64,000 nt of DNA from RGIG4140 sp045632845 (GCA_045632845.1 JAZQXL010000020.1:62001-126000); one strand, 5' to 3'; counted from the first letter of the stretch, positions 55,385 through 63,919 are shown. Program-made: numbers and translations. Notes: generated by a model from the sequence alone, not told the origin.

Positions 55385-55411
55385 TAAAAAAGGCGAGCTA
55401 ACTAGCTCACC
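55385..55411 (-). terminator. Leader terminator upstream of rimP-nusA
   Basis: On the minus strand GGTGAGCTA pairs with TAGCTCGCC (one G-U) and TTTTTT follows, between the promoter at 55440-55467 and the rimP ribosome site. All operon transcripts must read through it. Confidence 0.75.
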
Positions 55412-55439
55412 CTCATAAAATCATTGAGAATATAGGTAC

Positions 55440-55467
55440 ATTATACATATTTTTTACAAAAAAACAA
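55440..55467 (-). promoter_or_regulatory. Promoter of rimP-nusA operon
   Basis: On the minus strand TTGTTT (55462-55467), 16-base spacer, consensus TATAAT (55440-55445). Start near 55433 gives a leader of about 60 bases holding the terminator. Confidence 0.7.
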
Positions 55468-55565
55468 GTGTTTTTACAAAAAAAAGATATCTTTTGGAAA
55501 AAAACTTGCAAAAACTCAAAAAAATTTGTTAACTATAAGAAAAATAGATTAAAAAAGGGGATACA

Positions 55566-56792
55566 ATGCTATTTTCAAAAAAAACACCTCAAACAGTTGA
55601 AGAAATAAAAACCGAAGAAGCAAGCGAACCTGCTTCAAATCCAATGCCTCAGGCACCAGCTTTTTCTGGACCTGCATCAATTCCTCAAGCACCTGTTCTT
55701 ACCTTAAAAAAAGAGCAACTTATTGGAAATTCTAATACCTCTTCACCTAAAGAACCAGAAGATAATGTTCAAACAACCAATCCGTTTCCTCACGAAGAAA
55801 CACAAGGGGATGGAACAAAAGTTTTTAAAGCACAATCCGTTCAAGATGTTAATTTTTCAGACATTTGGTTAACGCCAGAAAAAGTTTCATACATCCGTGA
55901 TAAATCCACTAAATTTGCCTTAATTCCTTTTGAAACAGATGATATGGATGACTTTTTAAGAGCACTTGATCAAAACTTTCAAGGTGCCTCTAGTTATTCC
56001 ATTAAATTCAAAGGAGAAGCTTATCGTGTAGAACGCGTTGTTACAACAACTGGGATTCAATATAACTGCCGAAAAATGCCATCATCTACACCAAACATAT
56101 ATAATCTTGGATTACCCGAACCTGTTGTTAAATATATGACTTCCCTTGCAACCGAATCTGGGCTACTTCTTTTTGCGGGTCCAACAGGTATGGGAAAAAC
56201 AACATCTGCCTCAGCCTTGATACGCGAATTTTTAGAAACACATGGTGGATTCTTATACACCATTGAAGACCCACCTGAAATGCCTTTAGATGGCATTTAT
56301 CATGCCAAAAATGGAGGCTTAGGATTATGTAAACAAAGTCCCGTTGAAAACGAAAGATGGGAAGATGGATTAAAATCCGCCTTACGTTCTCGTCCAAGAT
56401 ACATCCTTGTTGGAGAAATCAGAACGCCTGAAGTTGCCTCTCAAGCATTACGCGCAGCAACATCTGGACACCTTGTTGTATCAACCATTCATGCAAACAG
56501 CGTTGAAGATGCTTTAAACTCTTTGATCAAATATGCTGCTGGTGCAGGGTTAGATGAAAAACTTGTTTGCGACCTTTTGGCTCGTGGCATTTTGGGTGTT
56601 ATTCACCAACAATTGGAAGGGACAACAACCTTGCGACCTGTTATTCATACCGCTTTTGCAAACCCAAACCCAATGGTAGCTTGCCAAATGCGTATGAGCA
56701 TCCGCGAAGGAAAAATTGCTCTTGCTACATTTATGGAGGCACAAAACACCAGAATGTTCCAAGGCCGACCTTTATTTAGGGAAATTAAATAA
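55566..56792 (+). CDS. Type II/IV secretion or pilus ATPase (PilT/DotB-like)
   Basis: A 408-aa secretion-superfamily ATPase. After a Pro-rich, disordered N-terminus (to about 90) comes the N-domain, then Walker A GPTGMGKTT (205-213), the Asp box TIEDPPEMP, Walker B-type LRSRPRYILVGEIRTPE, and the His box ATSGHLVVSTIHANS. It would power pilus retraction or assembly, or a type IV secretion channel. No other pilus or secretion genes flank it. A DNA invertase lies 194 bases downstream, and the window's pilin is 6.6 kb away. Confidence 0.85.
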   Translation: MLFSKKTPQTVEEIKTEEASEPASNPMPQAPAFSGPASIPQAPVLTLKKEQLIGNSNTSSPKEPEDNVQTTNPFPHEETQGDGTKVFKAQSVQDVNFSDIWLTPEKVSYIRDKSTKFALIPFETDDMDDFLRALDQNFQGASSYSIKFKGEAYRVERVVTTTGIQYNCRKMPSSTPNIYNLGLPEPVVKYMTSLATESGLLLFAGPTGMGKTTSASALIREFLETHGGFLYTIEDPPEMPLDGIYHAKNGGLGLCKQSPVENERWEDGLKSALRSRPRYILVGEIRTPEVASQALRAATSGHLVVSTIHANSVEDALNSLIKYAAGAGLDEKLVCDLLARGILGVIHQQLEGTTTLRPVIHTAFANPNPMVACQMRMSIREGKIALATFMEAQNTRMFQGRPLFREIK

Positions 56793-56810
56793 TGTTTTCT
56801 CTCTCAAAAC

Positions 56811-56838
56811 AAAAAGCCCCGCTCGGGGCTTTTTTTTG
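56811..56838 (+). terminator. Terminator after secretion ATPase
   Basis: AAAAGCCCCG-ct-CGGGGCTTTT with a long T-run. A further hairpin (AAAAGAGA/TCTCTTTT, 56852-56875) sits between it and the invertase gene. Confidence 0.9.
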
Positions 56839-56986
56839 TTACAAATAAAATAAAAGAGAGATTAAGATCTCTTTTGTTAATAAATTTATTTCTATTTAAA
56901 ATAAAAAAATCGAAGATTGTTTTTCCCACAGATAAATATCCTGTAACATATGTTTTTTTAACAACCAATCAAAAAGGAAACATAAA

Positions 56987-57607
56987 ATGATTTACGGATA
57001 TATCAGAGTTTCAACTGACAAACAAACCACAGAAAACCAAAAATTTGAAATCGAGCAATTTTGTATTCAAAACAAGATTGTTATTGACAAATGGATAACC
57101 GAAACCATTAGCGCAACAAAAGAGTTAAATAAACGAAAACTTGGTACTCTTTTAAGACAAATTAAAAATGACGATATTGTTATTGCAACAGAATTATCCA
57201 GATTAGGTAGAAATCTGCTTCAAGTCATGAGTATTTTACACCACTGTATGAATGTTGGTTGCCAAATTTGGACTATTAAAGACCACTATCGACTTGGGAA
57301 AACCATAGAATCAAAGGTATTAGCTTTTGCTTTTGGATTAGCCGCAGAAATTGAACGAGATCTTATTTCTCAACGAACTAGCGAAGCTCTAAAACGATTA
57401 AAAACCGAAGGAAAAACTTTGGGGCGTCCCAAAGGAAAAAAGAATCAAAAATGTAAATTGGAAAATAAAAAAAATCAAATTAAAAACCTTTTGGAAAAGA
57501 AAGTTCCCAGAAACAAAATAGCAAAAACCATAAATGTTGATGTAAAAACATTAAATAAATTTATCGATGATTATAAAAAATATGTTGTTTTTTCCTTATT
57601 TTTATAA
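56987..57607 (+). CDS. Serine recombinase, Mpi-type DNA invertase
   Basis: A 206-aa small serine recombinase: nucleophile Ser9 in YGYIRVSTDKQT, ELSRLGRN, IWTIKDHYRLG, KVLAFAFGLAAEIERDLISQRTSEAL, then a short basic HTH tail (KVPRNKIAKTINVDVKTLNKFI). To my recollection it closely resembles Bacteroides master promoter invertases (Mpi) that flip many surface-gene promoters. Length and domain order fit invertases and resolvases, not large integrases. AAAGGAAAC precedes the ATG. It carries no transposon partner genes. Confidence 0.85.
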   Translation: MIYGYIRVSTDKQTTENQKFEIEQFCIQNKIVIDKWITETISATKELNKRKLGTLLRQIKNDDIVIATELSRLGRNLLQVMSILHHCMNVGCQIWTIKDHYRLGKTIESKVLAFAFGLAAEIERDLISQRTSEALKRLKTEGKTLGRPKGKKNQKCKLENKKNQIKNLLEKKVPRNKIAKTINVDVKTLNKFIDDYKKYVVFSLFL

Positions 57608-57608
57608 C

Positions 57609-57639
57609 AAAAAAGCCCCTGACGAGCAGAGGCTTTTTC
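57609..57639. terminator. Bidirectional terminator between invertase gene and tuf
   Basis: AAAAAAGCC-CCTG/CAG-AGGCTTTTT stem with an ACGAG loop, between convergent genes. Confidence 0.85.
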
Positions 57640-57657
57640 TTTATTTTGCGGCTTTGA

Positions 57658-58848
57658 TTATTCAAAGATTTTTGCAACAACGCCGGCGCCAACTGTGTGA
57701 CCACCTTCACGAATAGCAAAACGCAAACCTTCGTCCATAGCTACAGGAACGATCAATGAAACTGTTAATTTAACATTGTCGCCTGGCATAACCATTTCAA
57801 CACCTTCAGGTAATTCGATTGTACCTGTAACGTCTGTTGTACGGAAGTAGAATTGTGGGCGATAGTTTGCGAAGAATGGTGTATGACGACCACCTTCATC
57901 TTTGCTCAACACATAAACTTCTGATTCAAATTTTGTGTGTGGAGTAATTGTTCCTGGAGCAGCCAAAACTTGACCACGTTCAACTTCGTCACGTTTTGTA
58001 CCACGGAGAAGAGCACCGATGTTATCACCAGCTTCACCTTGATCCAATAATTTACGGAACATTTCAACGCCTGTACATGTTGTTTTAGCTGTTGGACGGA
58101 TACCAACGATTTCAACTTCTTCACCAACTTTTAATACACCGCGTTCTACACGACCTGTAACAACTGTACCACGGCCTGAAATTGAGAACACGTCTTCGAT
58201 TGGCATCAAGAATGGTTTGTCTTTTGGACGTTCTGGTTGTGGAATGTATGAGTCAACTGCTTCCATCAATGACAAGATAGCATCACGACCGATTGCTGGA
58301 TCACCATCATCTAATGCAACTTTTGCAGAACCTTTGATAACTGGAATATCATCACCTGGGAATTGGTATGAAGATAACAATTCACGGATTTCCATTTCAA
58401 CTAATTCTAACAATTCAGCATCGTCAACCATGTCAACTTTGTTCATGAAAACAACGATTGCAGGAACGCCGACTTGGCGAGCGAGCAAGATGTGTTCACG
58501 AGTTTGTGGCATAGGACCATCAGCTGAAGAAACAACTAAGATAGCGCCGTCCATTTGAGCAGCACCAGTAATCATGTTTTTAACATAGTCAGCGTGGCCA
58601 GGGCAGTCAACGTGTGCATAGTGGCGGTTTGCTGTTTCATATTCAACGTGTGATGTTGAAATGGTAATACCGCGTGCGCGTTCTTCTGGAGCTTTATCGA
58701 TGTTTGCATAATCAACGAAAGCTGCGCCACCTTTTTCTGCCAATACTTTTGTAATAGCAGCTGTTAATGTTGTTTTACCGTGGTCAACGTGACCGATCGT
58801 ACCGATATTGCAGTGCGGTTTTGATCTTTCAAATTTTTCTTTACTCAT
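57658..58848 (-). CDS. tuf: Elongation factor Tu
   Basis: A 396-aa GTPase with GHVDHGKTT (19-27), DCPGHADY, NKVD and the full domain II and III sequences ending GGHTVGAGVVAKIFE. It carries aminoacyl-tRNA to the ribosome. Codon use is markedly more regular than in its neighbours, as expected for a highly expressed gene. The tRNA-Tyr and tRNA-Gly genes lie directly upstream. A perfect palindrome ACTGATCAGT (58863-58872) precedes the ribosome site. Confidence 0.99.
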   Translation of the reverse strand: MSKEKFERSKPHCNIGTIGHVDHGKTTLTAAITKVLAEKGGAAFVDYANIDKAPEERARGITISTSHVEYETANRHYAHVDCPGHADYVKNMITGAAQMDGAILVVSSADGPMPQTREHILLARQVGVPAIVVFMNKVDMVDDAELLELVEMEIRELLSSYQFPGDDIPVIKGSAKVALDDGDPAIGRDAILSLMEAVDSYIPQPERPKDKPFLMPIEDVFSISGRGTVVTGRVERGVLKVGEEVEIVGIRPTAKTTCTGVEMFRKLLDQGEAGDNIGALLRGTKRDEVERGQVLAAPGTITPHTKFESEVYVLSKDEGGRHTPFFANYRPQFYFRTTDVTGTIELPEGVEMVMPGDNVKLTVSLIVPVAMDEGLRFAIREGGHTVGAGVVAKIFE

Positions 58849-58875
58849 TATTATTTTCCTTAACTGATCAGTGTT

Positions 58876-58903
58876 AAAAAATTAAAATCCCACTATGGGA
58901 TTT
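58876..58903 (-). terminator. Partial terminator between tRNA-Gly and tuf
   Basis: AAATCCC-atagt-GGGATTT stem followed on the minus strand by TTAATTTTTT. It would end tRNA transcripts but may let some continue into tuf. Confidence 0.7.
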
Positions 58904-58910
58904 CGTTAAA

Positions 58911-58984
58911 TGGAGCGGGTGAAGGGAATCGAACCCTCGTAGTCAGCTTGGAAGGCTGGAGCTTTACCATTAAGCTACACCCGC
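58911..58984 (-). tRNA. tRNA-Gly(UCC)
   Basis: A 74-base cloverleaf on the minus strand: acceptor GCGGGTG/CACCCGC, anticodon loop CTTCCAA giving UCC, T-loop GGGTTCGATTCCC and encoded CCA. Confidence 0.97.
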
Positions 58985-59004
58985 ACATCAGTCGGGTTCG
59001 TCCT

Positions 59005-59090
59005 TGGTGGAAGGGGAAAGATTCGAACTTTCGTAGACATAAGTCGGCAGATTTACAGTCTGCTGCCATTAACCACTCGGCCACCCTTCC
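59005..59090 (-). tRNA. tRNA-Tyr(GUA)
   Basis: An 86-base class II tRNA on the minus strand: acceptor GGAAGGG/CCCTTCC, anticodon stem-loop CAGACTGTAAATCTG giving GUA, a long variable arm, T-loop AGTTCGAATCT and encoded CCA. The tRNA-Tyr, tRNA-Gly, tuf order is common in Proteobacteria. Confidence 0.97.
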
Positions 59091-59227
59091 ATCTTTGGAC
59101 GGACAACTTACACCAACCTCTGTGCAAGTAGGGTTATTATGCCTTTAAATTAAGCTCTTGTCAAGAACTTTTTTAAAAAAATAATAACTCTTTCAATTTT
59201 ATAGAAAAAACTTAATAAAATTTCACT

Positions 59228-60967
59228 TTATTTGAGCCGTTCTAACAATTCTTTTTCAAGCTCAGGCGTTAAATCGTACTTTAATGCAAGGGCCTTTTCA
59301 TATTGCGATTTAGATTCTCTTAAACGACCCAAAGCTTTATAAATATCGCCTAAATGCATATTCGCAACAGAGCTTGCTCCCATACCATCAACCGCTTTTT
59401 CTGCAAAAAGGAGAGCATCATTATAACGTTCTTGCTTATAATAAGCAAATGCAAGCGAATCCATTATTTCTGGTGAATTTGGGGCTAACTCATTTGCTTT
59501 TTCTAAAAAGGCAACCGCTTCATTGATATGTAAATCTTTTTCAAGCCAAGCATAAGCCAAATAATTCAAAACAGAAGCATCATTTGGATCTAATCTCAAA
59601 CATGACCTCATATTTTTTTCAAACAAATCAAATTTATCCTCTTCCAAATAACAGGCACCCGCATCAAAATAAACATCTTTAAAGTTACTTGCACCCATTT
59701 TTTCTAACAAAGAAATTGTTCGCTCATAAAAAGGAATCGCAGATTTACAATCCCCAATTTCTTTATATGAATTTGCAATAAGGGTTGATAAAACAAAATT
59801 GCTTTTATTCCGTGTTTCTAACTCATTAAAAATCACCAAAGCCTCTTTAATTTTCTTTTCTTTTAAATAAAGATTCCCTTTTTTATAAAGAATAATATCT
59901 GACCTATTTGAAGTTTCCCATAATTCATCATAAATTTTATGTGCCGCATTAAAATGTCCTAAACGATCAAAACTTTCTGCCAACCAAATTTTTGCCAAAT
60001 TATGATTATTATTTAAAAATAAAGATACATTCACAATAAAAGCTGCAACCTCATGTTGGTTAGAAGCATTAATTCCCCAAGAATAAAAGACCTCACTCAT
60101 CCCCTCTTGTGGTGTTTTAATTGCTGGCATACCAACTTGCTCAATAATGTCTTTTAATAAAGGCGTTTCATTTAATATTTTTGTGTATTTTAACACATAC
60201 CCGTTGCTAAAATTCCATCTTTTTCGTCTTTGAAAAAATTCTTTTCCAGAAACAAGCGCTGTCCATGAAGAAATATTGGGAATTGCTGCGATTTCATTAT
60301 AATATTTTTCCGCAGCAGATTGATCACCAAAATAATCCATTATCAATGCAGAATGGTACAATCTTGTATGGTTTGAAAATTCATCTTTTTCCATTTTATT
60401 TAATGTTGCAAGAGCCTTTTCTTTATCTTTCAGACCAGCATAAACCCAAGCAAGCAAAGGATATTCATAAGATTTTTCCATCTTATCTTTATTCAAAAGA
60501 AGAATGGCTTTTGCTTGTTGATAATTTTGATTTTTAATTGCGTGCGCAACCTTCACATAAGTAGCAAAAAAGAATTCATTATCCTTTTTTAAATCATCTG
60601 TAAAAAAAGAATTTAAGTCAGCAACATTGCCTGAAACACCCTCTAAAAAGTAAAGTTGTTTTGCAATAACATCATTTGTAGGATCAAGCTCATATGCTTT
60701 TCTCAAATAAAGAGCACTCTTATAAAAATCCCCTTCATTTTTAGCTGCAATTCCCGCCCAAAAAGCCCCCAAATTGATTGTTTCTGGAATTTCTCGTTCT
60801 GTCTTAAAAAACTCTTGAAACTTTTTTACTTCCTTATCTTTGGCTTGTTTTTGAGTAAAATACAAAACTTTTTCAAACCATTTATCCATTGTTAAAGAAA
60901 CTGGCTTATAAAAAAATGCACTCGATAAAATACCGCAAACAACCAAACTATAGAGAATCTTCTTCAT
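59228..60967 (-). CDS. TPR-repeat protein, membrane-anchored or secreted
   Basis: A 579-aa protein with an N-terminal signal or anchor (KKILYSLVVCGILSSAFFY) and many 34-residue tetratricopeptide repeats, clearest at NEGDFYKSALYLRKAYELDPTN and in the C-terminal third (DPNDASVLNYLAYAWLEKDLHINEAVAFLEKANELAPNSPEIMDSLAFAYYKQERYNDALLFAEKAV). Such proteins scaffold envelope complexes in alphaproteobacteria. Monocistronic and divergent from the UDG-like gene. Confidence 0.85.
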   Translation of the reverse strand: MKKILYSLVVCGILSSAFFYKPVSLTMDKWFEKVLYFTQKQAKDKEVKKFQEFFKTEREIPETINLGAFWAGIAAKNEGDFYKSALYLRKAYELDPTNDVIAKQLYFLEGVSGNVADLNSFFTDDLKKDNEFFFATYVKVAHAIKNQNYQQAKAILLLNKDKMEKSYEYPLLAWVYAGLKDKEKALATLNKMEKDEFSNHTRLYHSALIMDYFGDQSAAEKYYNEIAAIPNISSWTALVSGKEFFQRRKRWNFSNGYVLKYTKILNETPLLKDIIEQVGMPAIKTPQEGMSEVFYSWGINASNQHEVAAFIVNVSLFLNNNHNLAKIWLAESFDRLGHFNAAHKIYDELWETSNRSDIILYKKGNLYLKEKKIKEALVIFNELETRNKSNFVLSTLIANSYKEIGDCKSAIPFYERTISLLEKMGASNFKDVYFDAGACYLEEDKFDLFEKNMRSCLRLDPNDASVLNYLAYAWLEKDLHINEAVAFLEKANELAPNSPEIMDSLAFAYYKQERYNDALLFAEKAVDGMGASSVANMHLGDIYKALGRLRESKSQYEKALALKYDLTPELEKELLERLK

Positions 60968-61049
60968 ATTACACTTCCATTTTTAGAAAAAACTTTACAT
61001 TTTATGTATTTTTATGCTATCATCATTTTACAAAAAAAAGAAGTAAAAA

Positions 61050-61838
61050 ATGAACACCTATGCAATTTTAAAATGGTATCAACTTTCAAATATCACAGAG
61101 GTTATTGGCGAACTTGCCATTGACCGTTTTGAGTTGTTCAAAAAAAACCAAGAACAAACCCGAACAAATCCTATTGTTTTCAACACACAAACAGAAGAAA
61201 AAACAAATATTGTTGTTGATAAAAATCTTTCGTTTGTAACAAAGGCTGAAGAAATTGCACAATCAAGTAACTCATTAATCGAATTAAAGCAATCACTCGA
61301 ATCTTTTGATTCTTGTTCATTAAAAAAAACAGCTCTCAACACTTTTATCGGTGTCGGCAAACAAGAAAATCCAACTGTTTTTTGTTTGTTTGATGCACCT
61401 AAAGCGCAAGCTGAAAAATCAGGTAATTTATTTGATGGTCCAAATGGCGTTTTGATGCAAAAAATGCTTTCAGCCATTCAACTATCTCCCCAAAATTCAT
61501 TTATTGCGCCCTTAATCCCTTGGAGATTACCCGGCGACAGAAAACCAACACAAACCGAAGAATGCATCTGTGCTCCATTTATAAAAAAACAAATTGAGCT
61601 GGTAAATCCAGATTTCATTCTTATTTTTGGAGCCATTCCAACACGTGTTTTAATGGGAATTGAAAGCATCTCCAAAGCAAGACAACAAAACTTAACATAT
61701 CAACTTAATGATAAAAACATCCCTGTTATTGCAACATTTGGGCCCGATTTGGTTTCCACTTCACAAACCTCTCGCAAAAATGCTTGGGATGATTTAAAAA
61801 AACTTAACCAATTAATACAAGAAAAAATATCAAACTAA
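61050..61838 (+). CDS. Uracil-DNA glycosylase family 4-like protein, degenerate active site
   Basis: A 262-aa UDG-superfamily protein of the alphaproteobacterial type: SCSLKKTA, the motif-A region FDAPKAQAEKSGNLFDG, LIPWRLPGDRKPT (normally xPWRPPGNRTPT) and FGPDLVSTSQTSRKNAWDDLKKL. The usual GEAPG reads FDAPK and the HPxxLL His is replaced (FGPDLV). Cys residues for a full 4Fe-4S cluster are not in the family positions. It may have lost glycosylase activity or changed role. It is followed by serS after 16 bases. Confidence 0.8.
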   Translation: MNTYAILKWYQLSNITEVIGELAIDRFELFKKNQEQTRTNPIVFNTQTEEKTNIVVDKNLSFVTKAEEIAQSSNSLIELKQSLESFDSCSLKKTALNTFIGVGKQENPTVFCLFDAPKAQAEKSGNLFDGPNGVLMQKMLSAIQLSPQNSFIAPLIPWRLPGDRKPTQTEECICAPFIKKQIELVNPDFILIFGAIPTRVLMGIESISKARQQNLTYQLNDKNIPVIATFGPDLVSTSQTSRKNAWDDLKKLNQLIQEKISN

Positions 61839-61854
61839 CAAAAGGAAATTAAAA

Positions 61855-63129
61855 ATGCTTGATATCAAATTTATTCGTGAAAACCCTGATATTGTCAAAA
61901 AAACTTTGGCTGAAAAATGCTTAACATTAGATATTGATGAACTTTTATCGATTGATAAAAAAATCATCCAAATCAAACAATTGATGGAAGCTGAATTACA
62001 AAAAAGAAATGCTCTTAGCAAAGAAATGCCAAAAGCTTCACCTGAAAGAAAAGAAGAAATCAAAGAACTTTCTAAAAAATCAGGGCAACAAGCAGCCGCA
62101 TATGCCGAAGAATTAAAACCTTTAGAAGAACAATTCAAATCAATGATGGGCATGACACCAACTATCCCTGCTCCAGATGTTCCACGTGGAACAAGTGAAG
62201 AAGAAAACGTTGTCGTTCGCCAAGTTGGCGAAAAACCAACATTCGATTTTGAAATGAAAGACCATGTTGAGTTGATGGATTTGAACAACTGGGGTGAATT
62301 CAAAAAAATCTCTCAAATTTGCGGCAGCCGCACTGTCGGGATTAAAGGTGAACTTCTTCAATTAGAAATGGCTTTATGGCAATTTACTGTTAATAAATTG
62401 ATGGAAAAAGGCTTTACCGTAATGAGCGTCCCTTCCCTCTCATTTGAAAACGCATTCTATCACACAGGCCACTTCCCATTTGATTATGATTCTGTTTACT
62501 CTATGCCAAAAGACAACCTTTATTTAGCTGGAACAGCTGAAGTTATTTTAAACAGTATTCACGCAGGCGATATTCTTAAAGAAGCTGATTTGCCAATTAT
62601 GTACGCAGGATTCTCTCCTTGTTTCAGACGTGAAGCAGGCGCTGCTGGTAAAGACACAAGAGGACTTATCCGTGTTCACCAATTCAGCAAAGTTGAACAA
62701 TACATTATTTGTAAAGCTGAAGTTGCCGAATCAGATAAAATGCATCAATTTATTTTGCAAAATGCTGAGGAAGTTATGCAAGAAATGGAAATTCCATATC
62801 AAATCATTGCGAACTGCACAGGCGATATGGGTGCGGGCAAATACCGTATGAACGACATTGAAGCTTGGTGTCCAGGTCAAAACCAATACAGAGAAACGCA
62901 CAGCTGTTCTTCTTTATTAGACTGGCAAGCACGTCGAACAAACATCCGCTATCGTGAAGATGAAACAGGCAAAGTTAAATATGCTTATACATTGAACAAT
63001 ACAGGCCTTGCAACACCACGTGTGTTGGTTGCCTTTATTGAAAATCACCAACAAGCTGATGGATCTGTTCGTATTCCAAAAGCTCTTCAACCTTATATGG
63101 GTGGAAAAACAAAAATCGGTGGAAAATAA
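61855..63129 (+). CDS. serS: Seryl-tRNA synthetase
   Basis: A 424-aa class II synthetase: N-terminal coiled-coil tRNA-binding arm (about 25-110), LAGTAEVILNSIHAG (TAE motif), motif 2 SPCFRREAGAAGKDTRGLIRVHQFSKVE, and motif 3 NNTGLATPRVLVAFIENHQQADGSVRIPKALQPY. It charges tRNA-Ser, including the GCU isoacceptor at 12654. AAAGGAAA precedes the ATG. Probably co-transcribed with the UDG-like gene. Confidence 0.98.
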   Translation: MLDIKFIRENPDIVKKTLAEKCLTLDIDELLSIDKKIIQIKQLMEAELQKRNALSKEMPKASPERKEEIKELSKKSGQQAAAYAEELKPLEEQFKSMMGMTPTIPAPDVPRGTSEEENVVVRQVGEKPTFDFEMKDHVELMDLNNWGEFKKISQICGSRTVGIKGELLQLEMALWQFTVNKLMEKGFTVMSVPSLSFENAFYHTGHFPFDYDSVYSMPKDNLYLAGTAEVILNSIHAGDILKEADLPIMYAGFSPCFRREAGAAGKDTRGLIRVHQFSKVEQYIICKAEVAESDKMHQFILQNAEEVMQEMEIPYQIIANCTGDMGAGKYRMNDIEAWCPGQNQYRETHSCSSLLDWQARRTNIRYREDETGKVKYAYTLNNTGLATPRVLVAFIENHQQADGSVRIPKALQPYMGGKTKIGGK

Positions 63130-63145
63130 AAATGAACCACTCTAA

Positions 63146-63174
63146 AAAAAGAGGCTTTAACGCCTCTTTTTTTT
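63146..63174 (+). terminator. Terminator of serS
   Basis: AAAAGAGGC-tttaac-GCCTCTTTT followed by more T. Confidence 0.88.
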
Positions 63175-63249
63175 ATTTAAATTCACCATCATTAAACAAC
63201 TCATTTGATTTTTATTTTCAATAAGTTAATCAACTTAAGGGTATGGGAG

Positions 63250-63397
63250 AAAAAACGAACCTTATTTTTCCTATAGCACAAATCAAATATGTTTGCAAAT
63301 AATTTCACAAGAAAACTCAATAAAATTATTGTGTTATTTTGTTTTTCAAAAAACATTAAAATCTCCTCAAAATATGGAAAAAAAAGGTTCGTTTTTT
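63250..63397. repeat. Inverted-repeat-bounded segment upstream of pilin (candidate invertible promoter)
   Basis: The left arm 63250-63271 and right arm 63376-63397 are inverted copies, 21 of 22 bases matching, with core CGAACC/GGTTCG between A and T tracts. The 104 bases between them hold a promoter oriented away from the pilin gene. The right arm ends 21 bases before the pilin start codon. A stem this widely spaced is not a terminator. Confidence 0.65.
63270..63298 (-). promoter_or_regulatory. Leftward promoter inside the invertible candidate
   Basis: On the minus strand TTGCAA (63293-63298), 17-base spacer, TATAGG (63270-63275) with an extended TG at the right distance. The last two bases of the -10 are the inner edge of the left repeat arm; the right arm has the same GG, so inversion would keep the hexamer and point it at the pilin gene. 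A weaker rightward candidate (TTCAAA 63345-63350, CAAAAT 63368-63373) also exists. Confidence 0.5.
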
Positions 63398-63418
63398 TTC
63401 ACACAAAAGGAGATAATT

Positions 63419-63892
63419 ATGAAATATAAAAAAAATGAGTCAGGCAGATCAATGGTTGAAATGTTGGGCGTCTTGGCTATTATCGGTGTGCTTTCTGTCG
63501 GCGGTATTGCAGGATACAGTTTGTCAATGCGTCGTCACAGAGCCAATGGTGTGGTAGATTATATCTCAAAATTTGCTTTAACAGAATATGCTAAATGTCA
63601 ACAAGAAGTGCTAGAAACCGGTATTTCAACATGGTACTGCAGCAATAAGGGGACATCATATTCACCCAACAGCACCCAATTGCCCGATATTGGAACTTTT
63701 CCTTCAGGAATTACTCAAATTACAACAAACGACATTTATACCGCTAGTGATGATGGTGCTGATGATAAAGTTGATATTGATGTAAAATTTTACGATCAAA
63801 AACTCTGTCAAGCAGTTGCGAGCGTTTCAGGATACAGTTGTGGCACTCAGAACAATGAACATATTATTAATTTTGTATTTAAGATGGAATAA
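63419..63892 (+). CDS. Type IV pilin-like protein (prepilin)
   Basis: A 157-aa prepilin: short basic leader MKYKKNESGRS then the hydrophobic helix MVEMLGVLAIIGVLSVGGIAGYSL with the conserved Glu at +5-like position, a globular domain, and four C-terminal-half Cys (CQQEV, WYCSN, LCQAV, YSCGT) that may form disulfides. The cleavage residue before M is Ser rather than Gly, unusual for classic pilins. AAAAGGAG precedes ATG 63419. The upstream frame to 63293 crosses the inverted repeat and is not coding. Confidence 0.85.
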   Translation: MKYKKNESGRSMVEMLGVLAIIGVLSVGGIAGYSLSMRRHRANGVVDYISKFALTEYAKCQQEVLETGISTWYCSNKGTSYSPNSTQLPDIGTFPSGITQITTNDIYTASDDGADDKVDIDVKFYDQKLCQAVASVSGYSCGTQNNEHIINFVFKME

Positions 63893-63919
63893 GTTCAATC
63901 AAAATGAATTTAAATCCCA

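Noticed and set aside
56852..56875. Hairpin upstream of the invertase as an invertible element
   Set aside because: An 8-bp stem with an 8-base loop is far too close-spaced for inversion; at most a second terminator or local regulatory hairpin.
58863..58872. Palindrome ACTGATCAGT before tuf as a regulator site
   Set aside because: Perfect but only 10 bases and alone; no second copy or known regulator, so it is mentioned only with tuf.
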